A stretch of DNA of 64,000 nt from Undaria pinnatifida (taxonomy: Eukaryota; Sar; Phaeophyceae; Laminariales; Alariaceae), in contig JABAKD010000014.1 of NCBI GenBank assembly GCA_012845835.1, positions 10,573,219-10,637,218 of the forward strand. Direction: 5' to 3'. The notes under the pieces were generated by a model. It had not been told where the DNA came from. It saw only the letters and a list, made by a program, of their open reading frames with translations, and made no database searches. The position numbers and the translations under genes were made by a program. Below are positions 56,101 to 63,146 of this stretch, piece after piece (within the stretch, counting starts at the first letter, position 1; each line of letters begins with the position of its first letter).

Positions 56101-58637
56101 TCGCTATCTCTGTTTCTTATATATATGGGTTTCGTCTGCGTCCAGCACAAGTCGTTTGGTACTCGCTAGAGGTTCACCCCGCTACGGAAATACCCGCGTA
56201 CCCGGCGGATATACTCGCCACGGTCGTACCCGTTTGCCGAGTCTGGTAATGCCCAAACACCCTCGGGTATTTGAATACCCGCCGGGATTTGGCAAAACTG
56301 GTACCCGTTTGGATACCCTTAGGTATACTCGTGAGAAACCCGTCGGGTTTGCAGTACCTTCGGTGCATAATACCCCTCCCAGTCATCTCTAGTCATCTCT
56401 AGCAAACCCTCACAAATTGTCTGGTAGTCTGCCGGTACAAGATACTCATCAACGAGTGGTCTACAGGTCTATACTCGTCGATTAAGTGCCTGTGGTCTAT
56501 TCTTCTAACTGCCTGAGCCATACTCCATGCTCCGACCGAAGGCCTAACAACAATAAAAATCCTACACCACACTACCAGCACCATTTATTTGAGGTACAGC
56601 ATAAAAAAATGCAAGAAGGGGGGGCATTTTTTGTTTGTGCCTCTCCTGCCGGTAGGGTCGTACGCGCTGCCACAATAATAGGTATATTACACAAACCAAA
56701 ATATCGTAATATTTCTACATGGACTATACTATGTAAGTCACATAAATCAAAACGCCGTTCTATTTGCTAGATAAATCATGATAAATACTAAATGCTATAC
56801 AAACCAGAACACCGTACTATTTCTTACATGAGCCATATTCAAAATACTATTTCATACATATACTATCCAGAATATTGCATTATTGCTTATAAGAACCATG
56901 TTCTATATCATTTCCTATATAAAATAGAGTACCATAAAATTAGTGTATGAACCATGCTCTACACTAACTCCTGTAAAAAATGTAATCATTCGTATACCAA
57001 ATCCTATATATTATACGAATCATATTTTATAAAACTATTCTGAACACGTCAGCTTATACACCAAATTATGTTTCAACCAGACTACTATTCCCGCACGAAC
57101 TATGTTCTGTGCCATCATCTGTTTGGACCGGGCGGCGTCCTGCGTAAAATAGGCAGTCGAGTCAGCTGGGCTGGTTGTGGTGTAATACGCCAATTAGTCT
57201 TGTCTTGATGTTGCGTATAGTATGTCGACACATTAGTACTCACAACAAGGACAAGATCCAAGCTTTGGTGGAGAGAATAAGCATGTTTCTCCCTGGGGCA
57301 TTTCATATGCGTCGAACAGGTGCCTTGGCTTTTGTGGAACATCACTTCAAGAGTCCGTGTCAGCGCCGGCTAGTGTTGTACCATCGCGTGTTTGAGCTAG
57401 TTATAAACCTGTCCCCGGCAAACCCCTCCACAATCAAGGGAGTCACCAACACGTCAGGTATCGCGGTGTATCATCCCTCTAGTTCTGTTTTTTCTTGACA
57501 TGCACCCTGCCGTAGTTTTTTATATTTATGTGCTGCGCTTTTTTTCGTGGGCGCTGTACAGCACCTCGCTTGTCCTGTCCATTGGACGAATCTGATTTAG
57601 ATACATTTATCAACAGGTATACGCTTTCGATTTTTTCGTGCGGATGAAGGCGCCAATAGTGTTTCACCGTCCCCAAATATTCAGTGTGTCCGATGCATGC
57701 ACCATTCTCGTCCAAGTGCGCACAATGCTACTCCGTGTCTACGCAAGGAGGCCTACTATTGCGAAAAGTTATTAGATGAGGCTATGTTGACGTCCGATTT
57801 CCTATGTACACCCAGTATCTACTCCGTTGTTGCACCTTTGGCACCCTATCGTAGTCGTCATGATTATGTATCTTTTTGTGCGACCTAAGGAGTGAAATTA
57901 ACCTCGGTACTCTAAAGGTGTCCGGTGAAAATACCCGGGTAATCGGTCGCGGGTATCCGCTAATTTTTTGTAGGCACCCGTTACTCAGGCCGGGTAGTGG
58001 GTCCGAATCTTACAGGGTACCCGTTAGTGGCTGGTACCCGGCGGGGTGAAGCTCTACTACTCGTGCAGTCAACATACGAAGGCAGGCATTTGCACGCGTG
58101 CGCCCCCTAAAAGACAACTGCACAAGTCTACTTAGTGCGCGTGGCGGGAAAGACGGAAGTAGCACAGGCGAGGGCGAAAGTCAACCACTTAACAAGGCTA
58201 CCGTGCTCGACCGTGTTCATCACCAGGGACGTTGCATAGCCCGGGCGAGTGCTTTTTCAGAGCCCCAAATGTTACCACCGGGGTGCTATGGCGAATCGTC
58301 CCCGGAAGAAGCTATCGGGACTGCCTTGGGCTCTGATGAAACGCCCGAAAATCACCTAAAGGGGATGCATGCTTTGACGAAGAATTCCATGAACCAATAT
58401 TTAGGTACACAATGAAGAAGAGCGTTATATAAAGCAGAATTCCACCGGTAGTGGGCAGTTCCTTGGTGGAGGGGGCCCGGCAGTCAAAAGCATTTAGGTC
58501 AAAAAGTGATGCGAGTACCCATAATGTAACACGCCTCCGGGTTCTAGATCCAGTTGTTAGCCTCTTGCCCACCTCCGCTGAAGTTGTCGACCCGCGCCAG
58601 CTGCCGGCCTAGCACAGTCGAACACACGACAAAGTCC
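36689..58637 (-). CDS. FAD-dependent monooxygenase (group A flavoprotein hydroxylase), eight exons over 22 kb, 5' end outside window
   Basis: Eight minus-strand exons join in one frame: 58637-58573, 55872-55739, 54217-53873, 52180-52091, 47523-47257, 44947-44866, 40439-40315, 38194-36689. Every intron begins GT and ends AG, and all junction phases agree, giving 2614 nt or about 870 residues plus stop. Seen in order: a FVVCS segment, a HLSQ-x-ALLPLLL helix, the DG motif (ADGAGSSVR), a LVAHN...QIPFFPP strand pair, the FAD-ribityl GD motif (VGDAAH-x-FPPAGGFG), DAHNLAWKLA, ERRPVA, and a C-terminal thioredoxin-like part ending LIRPDGHIAW. These are hallmarks of the FAD_binding_3 (PhyH/UbiH/TfdB-like) family, which uses NAD(P)H and O2 to hydroxylate aromatic or related substrates. 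The plant FAD/NAD(P)-binding oxidoreductases look like the closest relatives. The N-terminal GxGxxG Rossmann exon is absent from the window. The substrate cannot be inferred. No exon contains an internal stop or frameshift, so the gene looks functional. Confidence 0.85.
38347..38544 (+). mobile_element. MITE family A copy
   Basis: The left end CAATGGGGATCTCTCTATAG and inverted right end CAGTGGTGGTCTCCCTATAG give a TIR of about 24 bp. The interior is built from TAGTGCCGGT words. It lies just upstream of exon h in the preceding intron. Confidence 0.72.
39306..39363. repeat. Pentanucleotide microsatellite (ATACC)n
   Basis: About eleven uninterrupted units, followed by CCCGACCC-rich sequence also seen at 11490-11520. 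Confidence 0.9.
39515..39755. repeat. ATCATAACATC-type array
   Basis: Some 25 units of CATCATAACAT or CATCATCACAA with small changes, in the intron between exons g and h. Confidence 0.85.
39870..40148 (-). mobile_element. MITE family C copy (intron)
   Basis: It reads in reverse CTATAGTGCGGTTGAGGTCC to CTCCTCATGTTAGAAGCTCA and ACCGTGGGATGG, matching 51328-51606 closely. Confidence 0.65.
40315..40439 (-). CDS. Monooxygenase exon g
   Basis: This exon enters in phase 1, which rebuilds a glutamate with the last base of exon f. It reads ERRPVAMRNAALSVRNLKRS, the conserved Y-(E/D)-x-ERRPVA-x-x-N-x-x-x-S-x-x-N helix. The donor is GATCAG/GTACGT in phase 0 and the acceptor is TGCACAG/AACGG. A 390-bp GGT/CCA array begins about 15 nt upstream of this acceptor on the sense strand. 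Confidence 0.88.
40455..40845. repeat. (GGT)n array next to a splice acceptor
   Basis: About 390 bp of GGT/GTG with GAT, AGT and GCG interruptions. On the gene's sense strand it is CCA/ACC and stops about 15 nt before the acceptor of exon g. Confidence 0.9.
41550..41955 (+). repeat. 72-bp tandem repeat, three units, the last split off by a MITE
   Basis: CATCTACTCAGC, AGCTACTGCATGC and ACTGCTGCAA recur at about 41550, 41630 and 41920. MITE B at 41713-41909 separates units two and three. Confidence 0.65.
41713..41909 (+). mobile_element. MITE family B copy with TA target duplication (intron)
   Basis: The termini CCATAGGGGTCCCCCAGCAA and, inverted, CGATAGGGAGGTCCCCCAAT are followed inward by TAAGGCGG. 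TA flanks both sides (41711-41712 and 41910-41911). The TIR and TA target fit a Tc1/mariner-pogo type non-autonomous element. It inserted within a roughly 72-bp tandem repeat, whose third unit follows it. Confidence 0.75.
42065..42455 (+). mobile_element. MITE family C reference copy (intron)
   Basis: The termini ATCCCACGGTAGG and CCTACCGTGGGAT are inverted copies. Inside are AAGTTTCTAAGCTCCC, CTCCTAAACTTCTCATAG and CACTATACAGGCCAGA. Related copies lie at about 39870-40148 (minus), 48195-48506 (plus), 51328-51606 (minus) and 55085-55350 (plus). Confidence 0.7.
43140..43300 (+). repeat. R3 repeat copy (intron)
   Basis: Matches 2880-3075 through CCCTCGTCGACTCGCGTCGA. Confidence 0.65.
44866..44947 (-). 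CDS. Monooxygenase exon f (82-nt microexon)
   Basis: This exon encodes DAHNLAWKLAAVYHGFASPD followed by ILLSYER, completing the VQ-DAHNLAWKLA helix that always follows the GD motif. The acceptor is CCAACAG/GATGCG. The donor is CGAACGAG/GTGCGT, leaving phase 1. It is too short to appear as an ORF of its own and was found by looking for the missing helix between exons e and g. Confidence 0.88.
46550..46727 (+). mobile_element. MITE family B copy (intron)
   Basis: The left end CAGTAGGGGTTCCTCAATAA is mirrored by the right end, whose reverse complement is CAGTAGGGGTTCCCCAGTAA. The element is 178 bp with TAAGGCGG sub-repeats and no ORF. Confidence 0.78.
47257..47523 (-). CDS. Monooxygenase exon e with FAD-binding GD motif
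   Basis: This 89-codon phase 0-0 exon encodes IRPWTMNALVADKY and then LFLVGDAAHQFPPAGGFG followed by LNTGVQ, the GD motif that binds the ribityl chain of FAD. It is the strongest single family signature in the gene. The acceptor is TTATCAG/ACT and the donor GTCCAG/GTGCGC. About 15 glycine- and alanine-rich residues lie between WTM and the GD strand. Confidence 0.92.
47988..48592 (+). mobile_element. MITE family A copy split by a family C element
   Basis: The left part (47988-48165) starts CAGTGCGGGGGTCCCAATAG and carries three TAGTGCC units. The right part (about 48507-48592) ends GTCGCCCACTG. The middle (48195-48506) is a family C copy, so C inserted after A. Confidence 0.65.
49005..49480 (+). 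repeat. Two R2 repeat copies in a monooxygenase intron
   Basis: GTCTTCACACTAAATCGG and GTCTTCAATATTAAATCTG start two copies (49005 and 49367). Both continue through TTATTTCTACCCAACG. The second stops near 49480. Confidence 0.6.
50130..50900 (+). repeat. Tandem ~90-bp units and an associated repeat, also at 33390-33590
   Basis: Units contain TTAAGCTCACCACACTTCC, CACGTATTTTCATACACG and TTCGCAATCCAATAA, at about 50205, 50295, 50380 and 50690. The adjoining GGCAGCGCAAGCTGCCGTT block appears twice here and in reverse at 33390-33500. Confidence 0.65.
51328..51606 (-). mobile_element. MITE family C copy (intron)
   Basis: It includes CTATAGTGCGGTTGAGCTCC, CTTGTTTTAGGACTAAATC and CCACCGTGGGATGA. It is similar to 39870-40148. 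Confidence 0.65.
51795..52020 (+). repeat. Repeat shared with 12038-12262 (intron)
   Basis: It shows the same blocks, with GCGCTTGGTGCACGCGATTT. The minus frame of both copies reads MPGRSTSGFH, perhaps a relic of a coding source. Confidence 0.6.
52091..52180 (-). CDS. Monooxygenase exon d
   Basis: This 30-codon phase 0-0 exon encodes ETICVLVAHNVQEGEW and then QIPFFPPHQSAE, matching the family strand pair (V)GVLVAHDL...QIPF-x-PP. The acceptor is TGTTGCAG/GAG and the donor GCAGAG/GTGAGA. It joins directly to exon c (FVYNE) and exon e without gaps relative to the family pattern. Confidence 0.85.
53085..53700 (+). repeat. Dispersed short units resembling the exon c donor border
   Basis: CACGCACCTCGTTATA (53138-53155) is identical to the exon c/intron border at 53866-53881. 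Related TTCGCTATACACGAGAGCCTGC words recur at 53190, 53240 and 53660. Confidence 0.6.
53873..54217 (-). CDS. Monooxygenase exon c with DG motif
   Basis: This is a 115-codon phase 0-0 exon. It carries CDYVIAADGAGSSVR, the conserved DG motif that contacts both FAD and NAD(P)H in group A flavin hydroxylases, followed by VNVHFRCRGLG and RPGMLYFVYNE. The acceptor is TTGTAG/GTTAGT and the donor AACGAG/GTGCGT. A 26-bp minisatellite lies just upstream in the preceding intron. The first 27 residues are poorly conserved, so the acceptor could be a few bases off (a second AG lies 5 nt on but breaks the phase). Confidence 0.8.
54290..54530. repeat. Minisatellite, 26-bp unit, about nine copies
   Basis: The unit contains CGTGGGACGGGGCGAACGCA then GGAAAT. 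It lies in the intron about 75 bp upstream of exon c. Confidence 0.85.
54715..54895. repeat. Minisatellite, 13-bp unit
   Basis: GTACTATGGTATT repeats about 13 times with A/G alternation at one position. Confidence 0.9.
55085..55350 (+). mobile_element. MITE family C copy (intron)
   Basis: It begins ACCCCACGATAGAGGTGCAG and continues GGAAGTTTCTAAGC through AACATGAGCAGCTCAATATC to GTGCAACCCCAAGTGTGGGA. Confidence 0.65.
55420..55565 (+). repeat. R3 repeat copy (intron)
   Basis: Matches 43140-43300 from TCCCTCTCTAGACGTAACTC to CTCGTCGACTCGCATCGAA. Confidence 0.65.
55739..55872 (-). CDS. Monooxygenase exon b
   Basis: The sequence VAHLSQNALLPLLLEQAQ is typical of the helix before the second half of the FAD domain, where family members carry an H-(F/L)-SQ-x-K-L-L-x-LLL segment. 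The acceptor is CCCTACAG/GCGTCG, entering in phase 1. The donor is AGCGCT/GTAACA in phase 0. A downstream GG/GTTGAG donor is also present but would leave phase 1, which does not match exon c. The other two frames are also open here, so homology rather than ORF length decides the frame. Confidence 0.65.
56155..56390. repeat. Region rich in TACCCG words; related stretch at 57920-58050
   Basis: TACCCG, GGGTAC and CGGGTA words recur every 10-20 bp in both stretches. Such subterminal words are common in hAT-type elements, but no TIR is visible. Confidence 0.35.
58573..58637 (-). CDS. Monooxygenase exon a (5'-most visible)
   Basis: This exon encodes DFVVCSTVLGRQLARVDNF followed by SGG, matching the strand after the conserved W-x2-FV(Y/V)C region of the FAD monooxygenase family. 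The donor is AGCGGAG/GTGGGC, which leaves phase 1 and fits the next exon. The acceptor is less certain. I used CGCAG/GGAC; the frame stays open upstream to about 58690, so alternative acceptors at CTGAG or TTGGAG are possible. Confidence 0.6.
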
Positions 58638-59277
58638 CTGCGATGCATGTGCCAGTCGGACGGGCATCTCAGAAAGCTCCAAAAACAAGGATATGCAACA
58701 CCGCAAAAAGAAGAGCAGGCGTGCCGGTAATAAGAAATTGGTCAAATGTCGAAACCGCTCCCACGATCCGCAGCAGAAAAACAACACCCTTAAATCCCAA
58801 AATGCAGCAAGAGGGGGACATGAGGGATTACAGTGCAAACACGGGAGGCGTTTTCCACCAGGGATCAGCACAAAAATCTCGAAGCCGCTTTTTTCTGCGA
58901 ACCGTGTGTGATTTCAAGAACTGCGGAGAACCTGGCATTGGAATTACACATCTCTGCCAGAAACGCGTGAGTTGTGAAACGTTCACAGGACTACATGTAT
59001 GTACCAGGGTATAGGAAACGGTAAAAGCTTGACCTTTATGAAAACTACTTCGTACATGCACGAAAGTGTGAGGTATGTAGAATCAAGAGCCTGACCTGTT
59101 TAAGTAATGTTTTATATCTGGTACGGTATCTGGTATCCTCGTATGCCCGTATGTCGTGTACCGGACTACAGACCACAGTTACGGCGGCGTAGGTACTGTA
59201 GACGATATCTACTCAAGCTGTGACGCAGACAAGAACAATACATGTTTCGTCAAGTGCTTTTTGGTGTAAAGAGGAGA

Positions 59278-59433
59278 AGTTTTTTGTCACACATGACTGG
59301 TGACTCGCTGCGCGAGAAGGCACTTGGCGATCGTCGGCAGTGGCGGAATGTTTTATCACATTTGACCGCGCGAGAAGTCACTTGACGATGGTCGGGAGTG
59401 GTGGAATGTTTTGTCACACTTGACTGGTGGAAT
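59278..59433. repeat. Imperfect tandem repeat, about 70 bp, downstream of the Helitron ORF
   Basis: Three units share a (T)TTTTGTCACA start, a GCGCGAGAAG core and a GTGGAATG end. The third unit is shortened. It lies 36 bp past the RepHel stop and could be in the Helitron 3' region or in the host intron. Confidence 0.6.
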
Positions 59434-59468
59434 GTTCATCGCTACAGACGTGGTTCGCCTGACCAAAC

Positions 59469-60170
59469 TTAGTTTACGTTGTAGACCCCCTGCAATCCAT
59501 GGCCACTACTGTGAACGTCCCGAGGCCAAAGCCCTCTCCAACCGTCGGGGGCGTCATACGCTTCCCGTGCGTCCCATAGGGTGGCGTACGCCACTCTTCT
59601 CCCCCGCGTGTCGATGGTTACTGTCGCTGGCGCTTTTCGGCGCAATTCCGCGAGCGCGTTGATGGCGTCCATTGGGGGGTGGAAGGCCTCCTTCATGAAA
59701 TCGCGGGCGGCGCCTCTGTCGCGCAATACAGCACTCGGCAAGACTATGAATAGGCCCCCAAGAGTTTTACCCCTAGATACAGCGGTATACCCCTGGCCCT
59801 GGGCGAAGAATCCTCTACTCGGAATCCACACGGCAACCCGCTCGAACCCAACACCCTGTACCCTATGTATAGTCATACAAGCGGCGACCATGAGCGGCCA
59901 CTGTTTCACTATGTAAGCTCCGCTGACGGCAACTCCCCTGCAGAACGGAACCCATACGGCCTTGTCCTCGAAAGGCTGCAGCTTGACTCTGCTCCCTTTC
60001 CCCTTACCAGTCGTTAGCTCTACCTCAACCCACGCCGGCCTTTTGTGGGCGAGGGTGGTCTCGTGTGCCTCGGCTTCTAAGGAGGCGTCGGTATCCTGCC
60101 AACCTCTAACGACGCCACAGGTAGCGTTGACGACCCCCCGCTGTTGGTCTACATTTTTAGTGATGACTAC
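59469..60170 (-). CDS. Helitron RepHel exon 4: PIF1 helicase C-terminus
   Basis: The exon follows CTCTCAG and begins VVITKNVDQQRGVVNATCG, the segment normally fused to LVLHQGLK at the end of exon 3. It then has MTIHRVQGVGF (motif V) and GYTAVSRGKTLGGLFIV (motif VI), and ends at TAA after GVYNVN. Its 5' neighbour frame is open through the intron, so the intron is chosen because removing it restores the contiguous helicase motif. Confidence 0.85.
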   Translation of the reverse strand, partial: VVITKNVDQQRGVVNATCGVVRGWQDTDASLEAEAHETTLAHKRPAWVEVELTTGKGKGSRVKLQPFEDKAVWVPFCRGVAVSGAYIVKQWPLMVAACMTIHRVQGVGFERVAVWIPSRGFFAQGQGYTAVSRGKTLGGLFIVLPSAVLRDRGAARDFMKEAFHPPMDAINALAELRRKAPATVTIDTRGRRVAYATLWDAREAYDAPDGWRGLWPRDVHSSGHGLQGVYNVN

Positions 60171-60297
60171 CTGAGAGGCGTGAAGTTGGCACGCGAGGGG
60201 TAGGGATGGAAGCGTTAGGTTTTGCATGGTAAACGCGAAACGTTAGTGAACTTGTTGCTCCGATCGCGGCAGGTGGAGGTCGGACGCGAACCCTCAC

Positions 60298-62629
60298 CTT
60301 TAGCCCTTGGTGCAGGACCAGTGTGTCGGGCAAGTCCGCGTACTCGAGGACGATCGGATGACGGCCTTTGTCTCGCTTCAGCTTGGCGCCGTTGTGCTTG
60401 ACAAAAGCCTGGGCGTGTAGAATCCTCGCCTCTTCCCCTGCGTCCTCAAGCGCCCGCAGGTGGTCTTCGTTAATCTCGTGGCACTGAGGTACCGTGTCGT
60501 CTTGGTCGGGACTGCTTCTCTTGTAGGGGGCGATGCAGGGTGTTGCCTGTGCGGCGTCGACGAGGGAGTCCTGTGTGGTGTGCTCCAGGGTGTCGTTGCC
60601 GACGAGGCCCACCACCCGGTTGAGGAGGACGTCCCACGCGACCCCGTCATCCACGCCGTCGTGAAGGTCGTCTAGACAGGCCTGAAATTCGGGATCGTCC
60701 TGTTGTCGAAAGTTTTCCCGTAGCTCGTGTATTCTGAACTTGGCCCAAAGGCCCAAGACATACACGGCGCAGTTGTTGTAGACCACTCCGAAAAGTCGAG
60801 GAGGCACCGGCGGTAGCTGGCAGAGGTCCCCAATGGCGATAACAGTTCTCCCCCCGAACGGCACGCGCCGTTTGTGTGGTAGAGCCGCTCGCCGCAGGAC
60901 ATGATCCGTAGCGGCAAGCAAGTGCGCTGTGGCCATGGATATCTCGTCGATGATGAGGACGGTGATATCTTGAAGTGCGGGCCAGAGAGGGTTAGATGGA
61001 TTGAGGCCAGACTCGAATCCGTTGGAAAGCTGGAGGAAGCGATGGAGCGTGACGCCGTCTATGTTCCCCGCGGCGGTAGCCGTTGTTCCGGTGACGGCCA
61101 CGCGCTGTCCCATGCTGCGGAAGGCGTCGACGAGGAAGCGAGCCACGTGCGACTTTCCGAATCCAGCGCGGCCGCTCAAATAGTATAGGCCAGGGTCGCT
61201 TCCGAGCACGACGGTGGCAAACTCTCTCTGCGACGGCGCGAGCTCCTCGATAATGGGCGGTGCTGTAGTCCCAGCGTGCAAGTTGGGGTCTTCGCCCAGC
61301 CACTCGGCCACCTGTTTTTCTGTGGCCGGGTTTGTCGCGTCGTCGTCCCCGCAGTCGTTGTCAGGTTGAGACCGCCCCTGCTGAAGGGCCTTGATACTGA
61401 GGAAGTCCTGAACTTCCTGAGTCGTCGCCGCCCGCCGGTCGCTTCCGACCTTGGACCTGCGTAGGTCCTTATCCACCGCCGCCACTATATTCTTGGTCCA
61501 CGCGTCGTCGTCGCCGAACACCCCCTCGAGGTGGCACTGTCGCTCGTATGTGCCCTCGTCGTTTTCGTCAGAGACGAATTCAAGTAGACTGCGGAAAGGC
61601 CTGGAGAGTATGAGATGGTGGTAGTAAAATTGCTCACACGGCTCCCGGTCAGGCCGGTAGCACCCGTAGCCGAGGATCCTTGTCGAATTTCTTCTCCTCC
61701 AGTACGCGGCGCCGTCCTCGTTGAAATAGTGCGGCAAGTGGACGGGGGGGGCCCTGCTGCTGCCGCTAGGTATTATCTCCCAATCAGTCCAGAACTCGTT
61801 GTAGATGATGCTGTCGAAGTCGACCTCAGCGCCTTCGAAGTCGGGCATGTTGGCCGCCCTCTGCACACCCTGGGGGCGCTTGCAGTACTTCTCTATCATG
61901 CCATCAACGACTGCTCCCTGCCCTCTTCCCGGAGGTCCTTGTTCGGGTCGCTGGACCACTACCCGTCGTAGGTGCGGCAGCCTTGTGTCGAGCCACATGT
62001 AATCCCGCGACTTGAGGCACAACGGCTGCCCGGAGAGAATGAGCGTTGCTTCCGACATGGCAATCTTACGGGCCCAGATGTAGGGGAGCTGTTTCTGGTT
62101 GACGGACTGCAACCCGCTCTGCTCCGGGCCATCACGCGGCAACTGCGACTTCTCGACGGTGTCGAGGGGGTTAGAGACCTTGCCGGCGGGCTCAACTTTG
62201 GCAACGTACTTAACCAAGTAGGCGGCGAAACTAGCCTTGGTGACGACCTGGATGTTCTCGTGAGTGGGGTACGCCCCGAACGTCATAGGATGGTAAGGCG
62301 AAATCCGACCATCCTCACGGCATGGGCGCGAATACTCGTGGCGATCGCTAAGACGGCACATTCCGCCATCCTTCTTCGGGCACCACTCGTCGCATTCGTG
62401 CGTGGAGTCTCTAGTCACCTTCTGAGGGAAAGGGTAACCCTTGGCGCACCGCATATGGGGGTGGTGTGACGGCAAGTTTTCCTCCTTGCTGCACTTCTTC
62501 GCGCAAGCGTTGGGGTCGCACCTTGCGTGCCTGTTGACGTTGAGGACGGCAGCACGCAGCCTCTGGACGAACGGGTGAGATCCCCGCGGAGCTCGCGCGA
62601 TTGCCCAAACCTTGGGGTTGTTGATGTCT
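60298..62629 (-). CDS. Helitron RepHel exon 3: Rep tyrosine region and PIF1 helicase core
   Basis: This 777-codon exon begins after CCAACAG and runs DINNPKVWAIARAPRGSHPF, a cysteine cluster (RCDPNACAKKC), then FAAYLVKYVAK with the paired tyrosines expected for Rep catalysis. The helicase motifs follow: Walker A (GRAGFGKS), Walker B (VLIIDEIS), motif III (GDLCQLPPV) and LRENFRQQDDPEF. The donor at LVLHQGLK/GTGAGG is phase 0. Relatives usually join these parts in one or few exons. Confidence 0.88.
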
Positions 62630-62831
62630 CTGTTGGTGGCAAGGCGGGGGAGGAGTTACGAGCGTGAGAGGGTGAATGTGGGATAGTTTGTAGGCACCAA
62701 AGAAGGGATGAAGGAAGGTGGACACGAAGTACGAAACCGAAGGGACAACGACCCTAACCCTGAATATCTGGCTGCCGCACCGCAACACTAACGAAGGCAA
62801 CACGTTTCAGAGGGCCTGGTTAATGACTCAC

Positions 62832-63014
62832 TTCTCAACGGGGTCGCCATTGCCGTCGACGTCCTGCTCGGAGGCCGTAGTTGGGGCGGGGGGGTCGTCG
62901 GGGTCTTCCACCCACAAGAGTAGGTGGAGGTGCAAGCTACCCCTTCCCTGCTCTTCGAACCTGTACCAGTAGTCCGCGACCGTCCCGAACACGCTGTCCT
63001 TCCCCTTGACGAAC
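62832..63014 (-). CDS. Helitron RepHel exon 2: HUH nuclease motif
   Basis: This exon encodes FVKGKDSVFG, YRFEEQGRGSLHLHLLLWVE and an acidic, proline-rich linker. H-L-H in HLHLLLW is the metal-binding HUH motif of rolling-circle initiators. The acceptor is CACAAG/GTTCGT, which completes an arginine codon. The donor is GTTGAGAA/GTGAGT in phase 2. Confidence 0.85.
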
Positions 63015-63146
63015 CTTGTGTGCAAGGGAAGCAGACACGGATGAATTTGGCGTGATGGAAAGGTCGCAACAGTGTGAGTGGCACGTCATAATTGGACCGG
63101 AGATGAATGCCGAAAGCATGGGTTGCAGTGTTGGACCTGGTCTTAC

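Noticed and set aside
60901-62469. Plus-strand ORFs opposite the Helitron, up to 165 codons
   Set aside because: Shadows of the RepHel coding strand, which carries all the recognised motifs.
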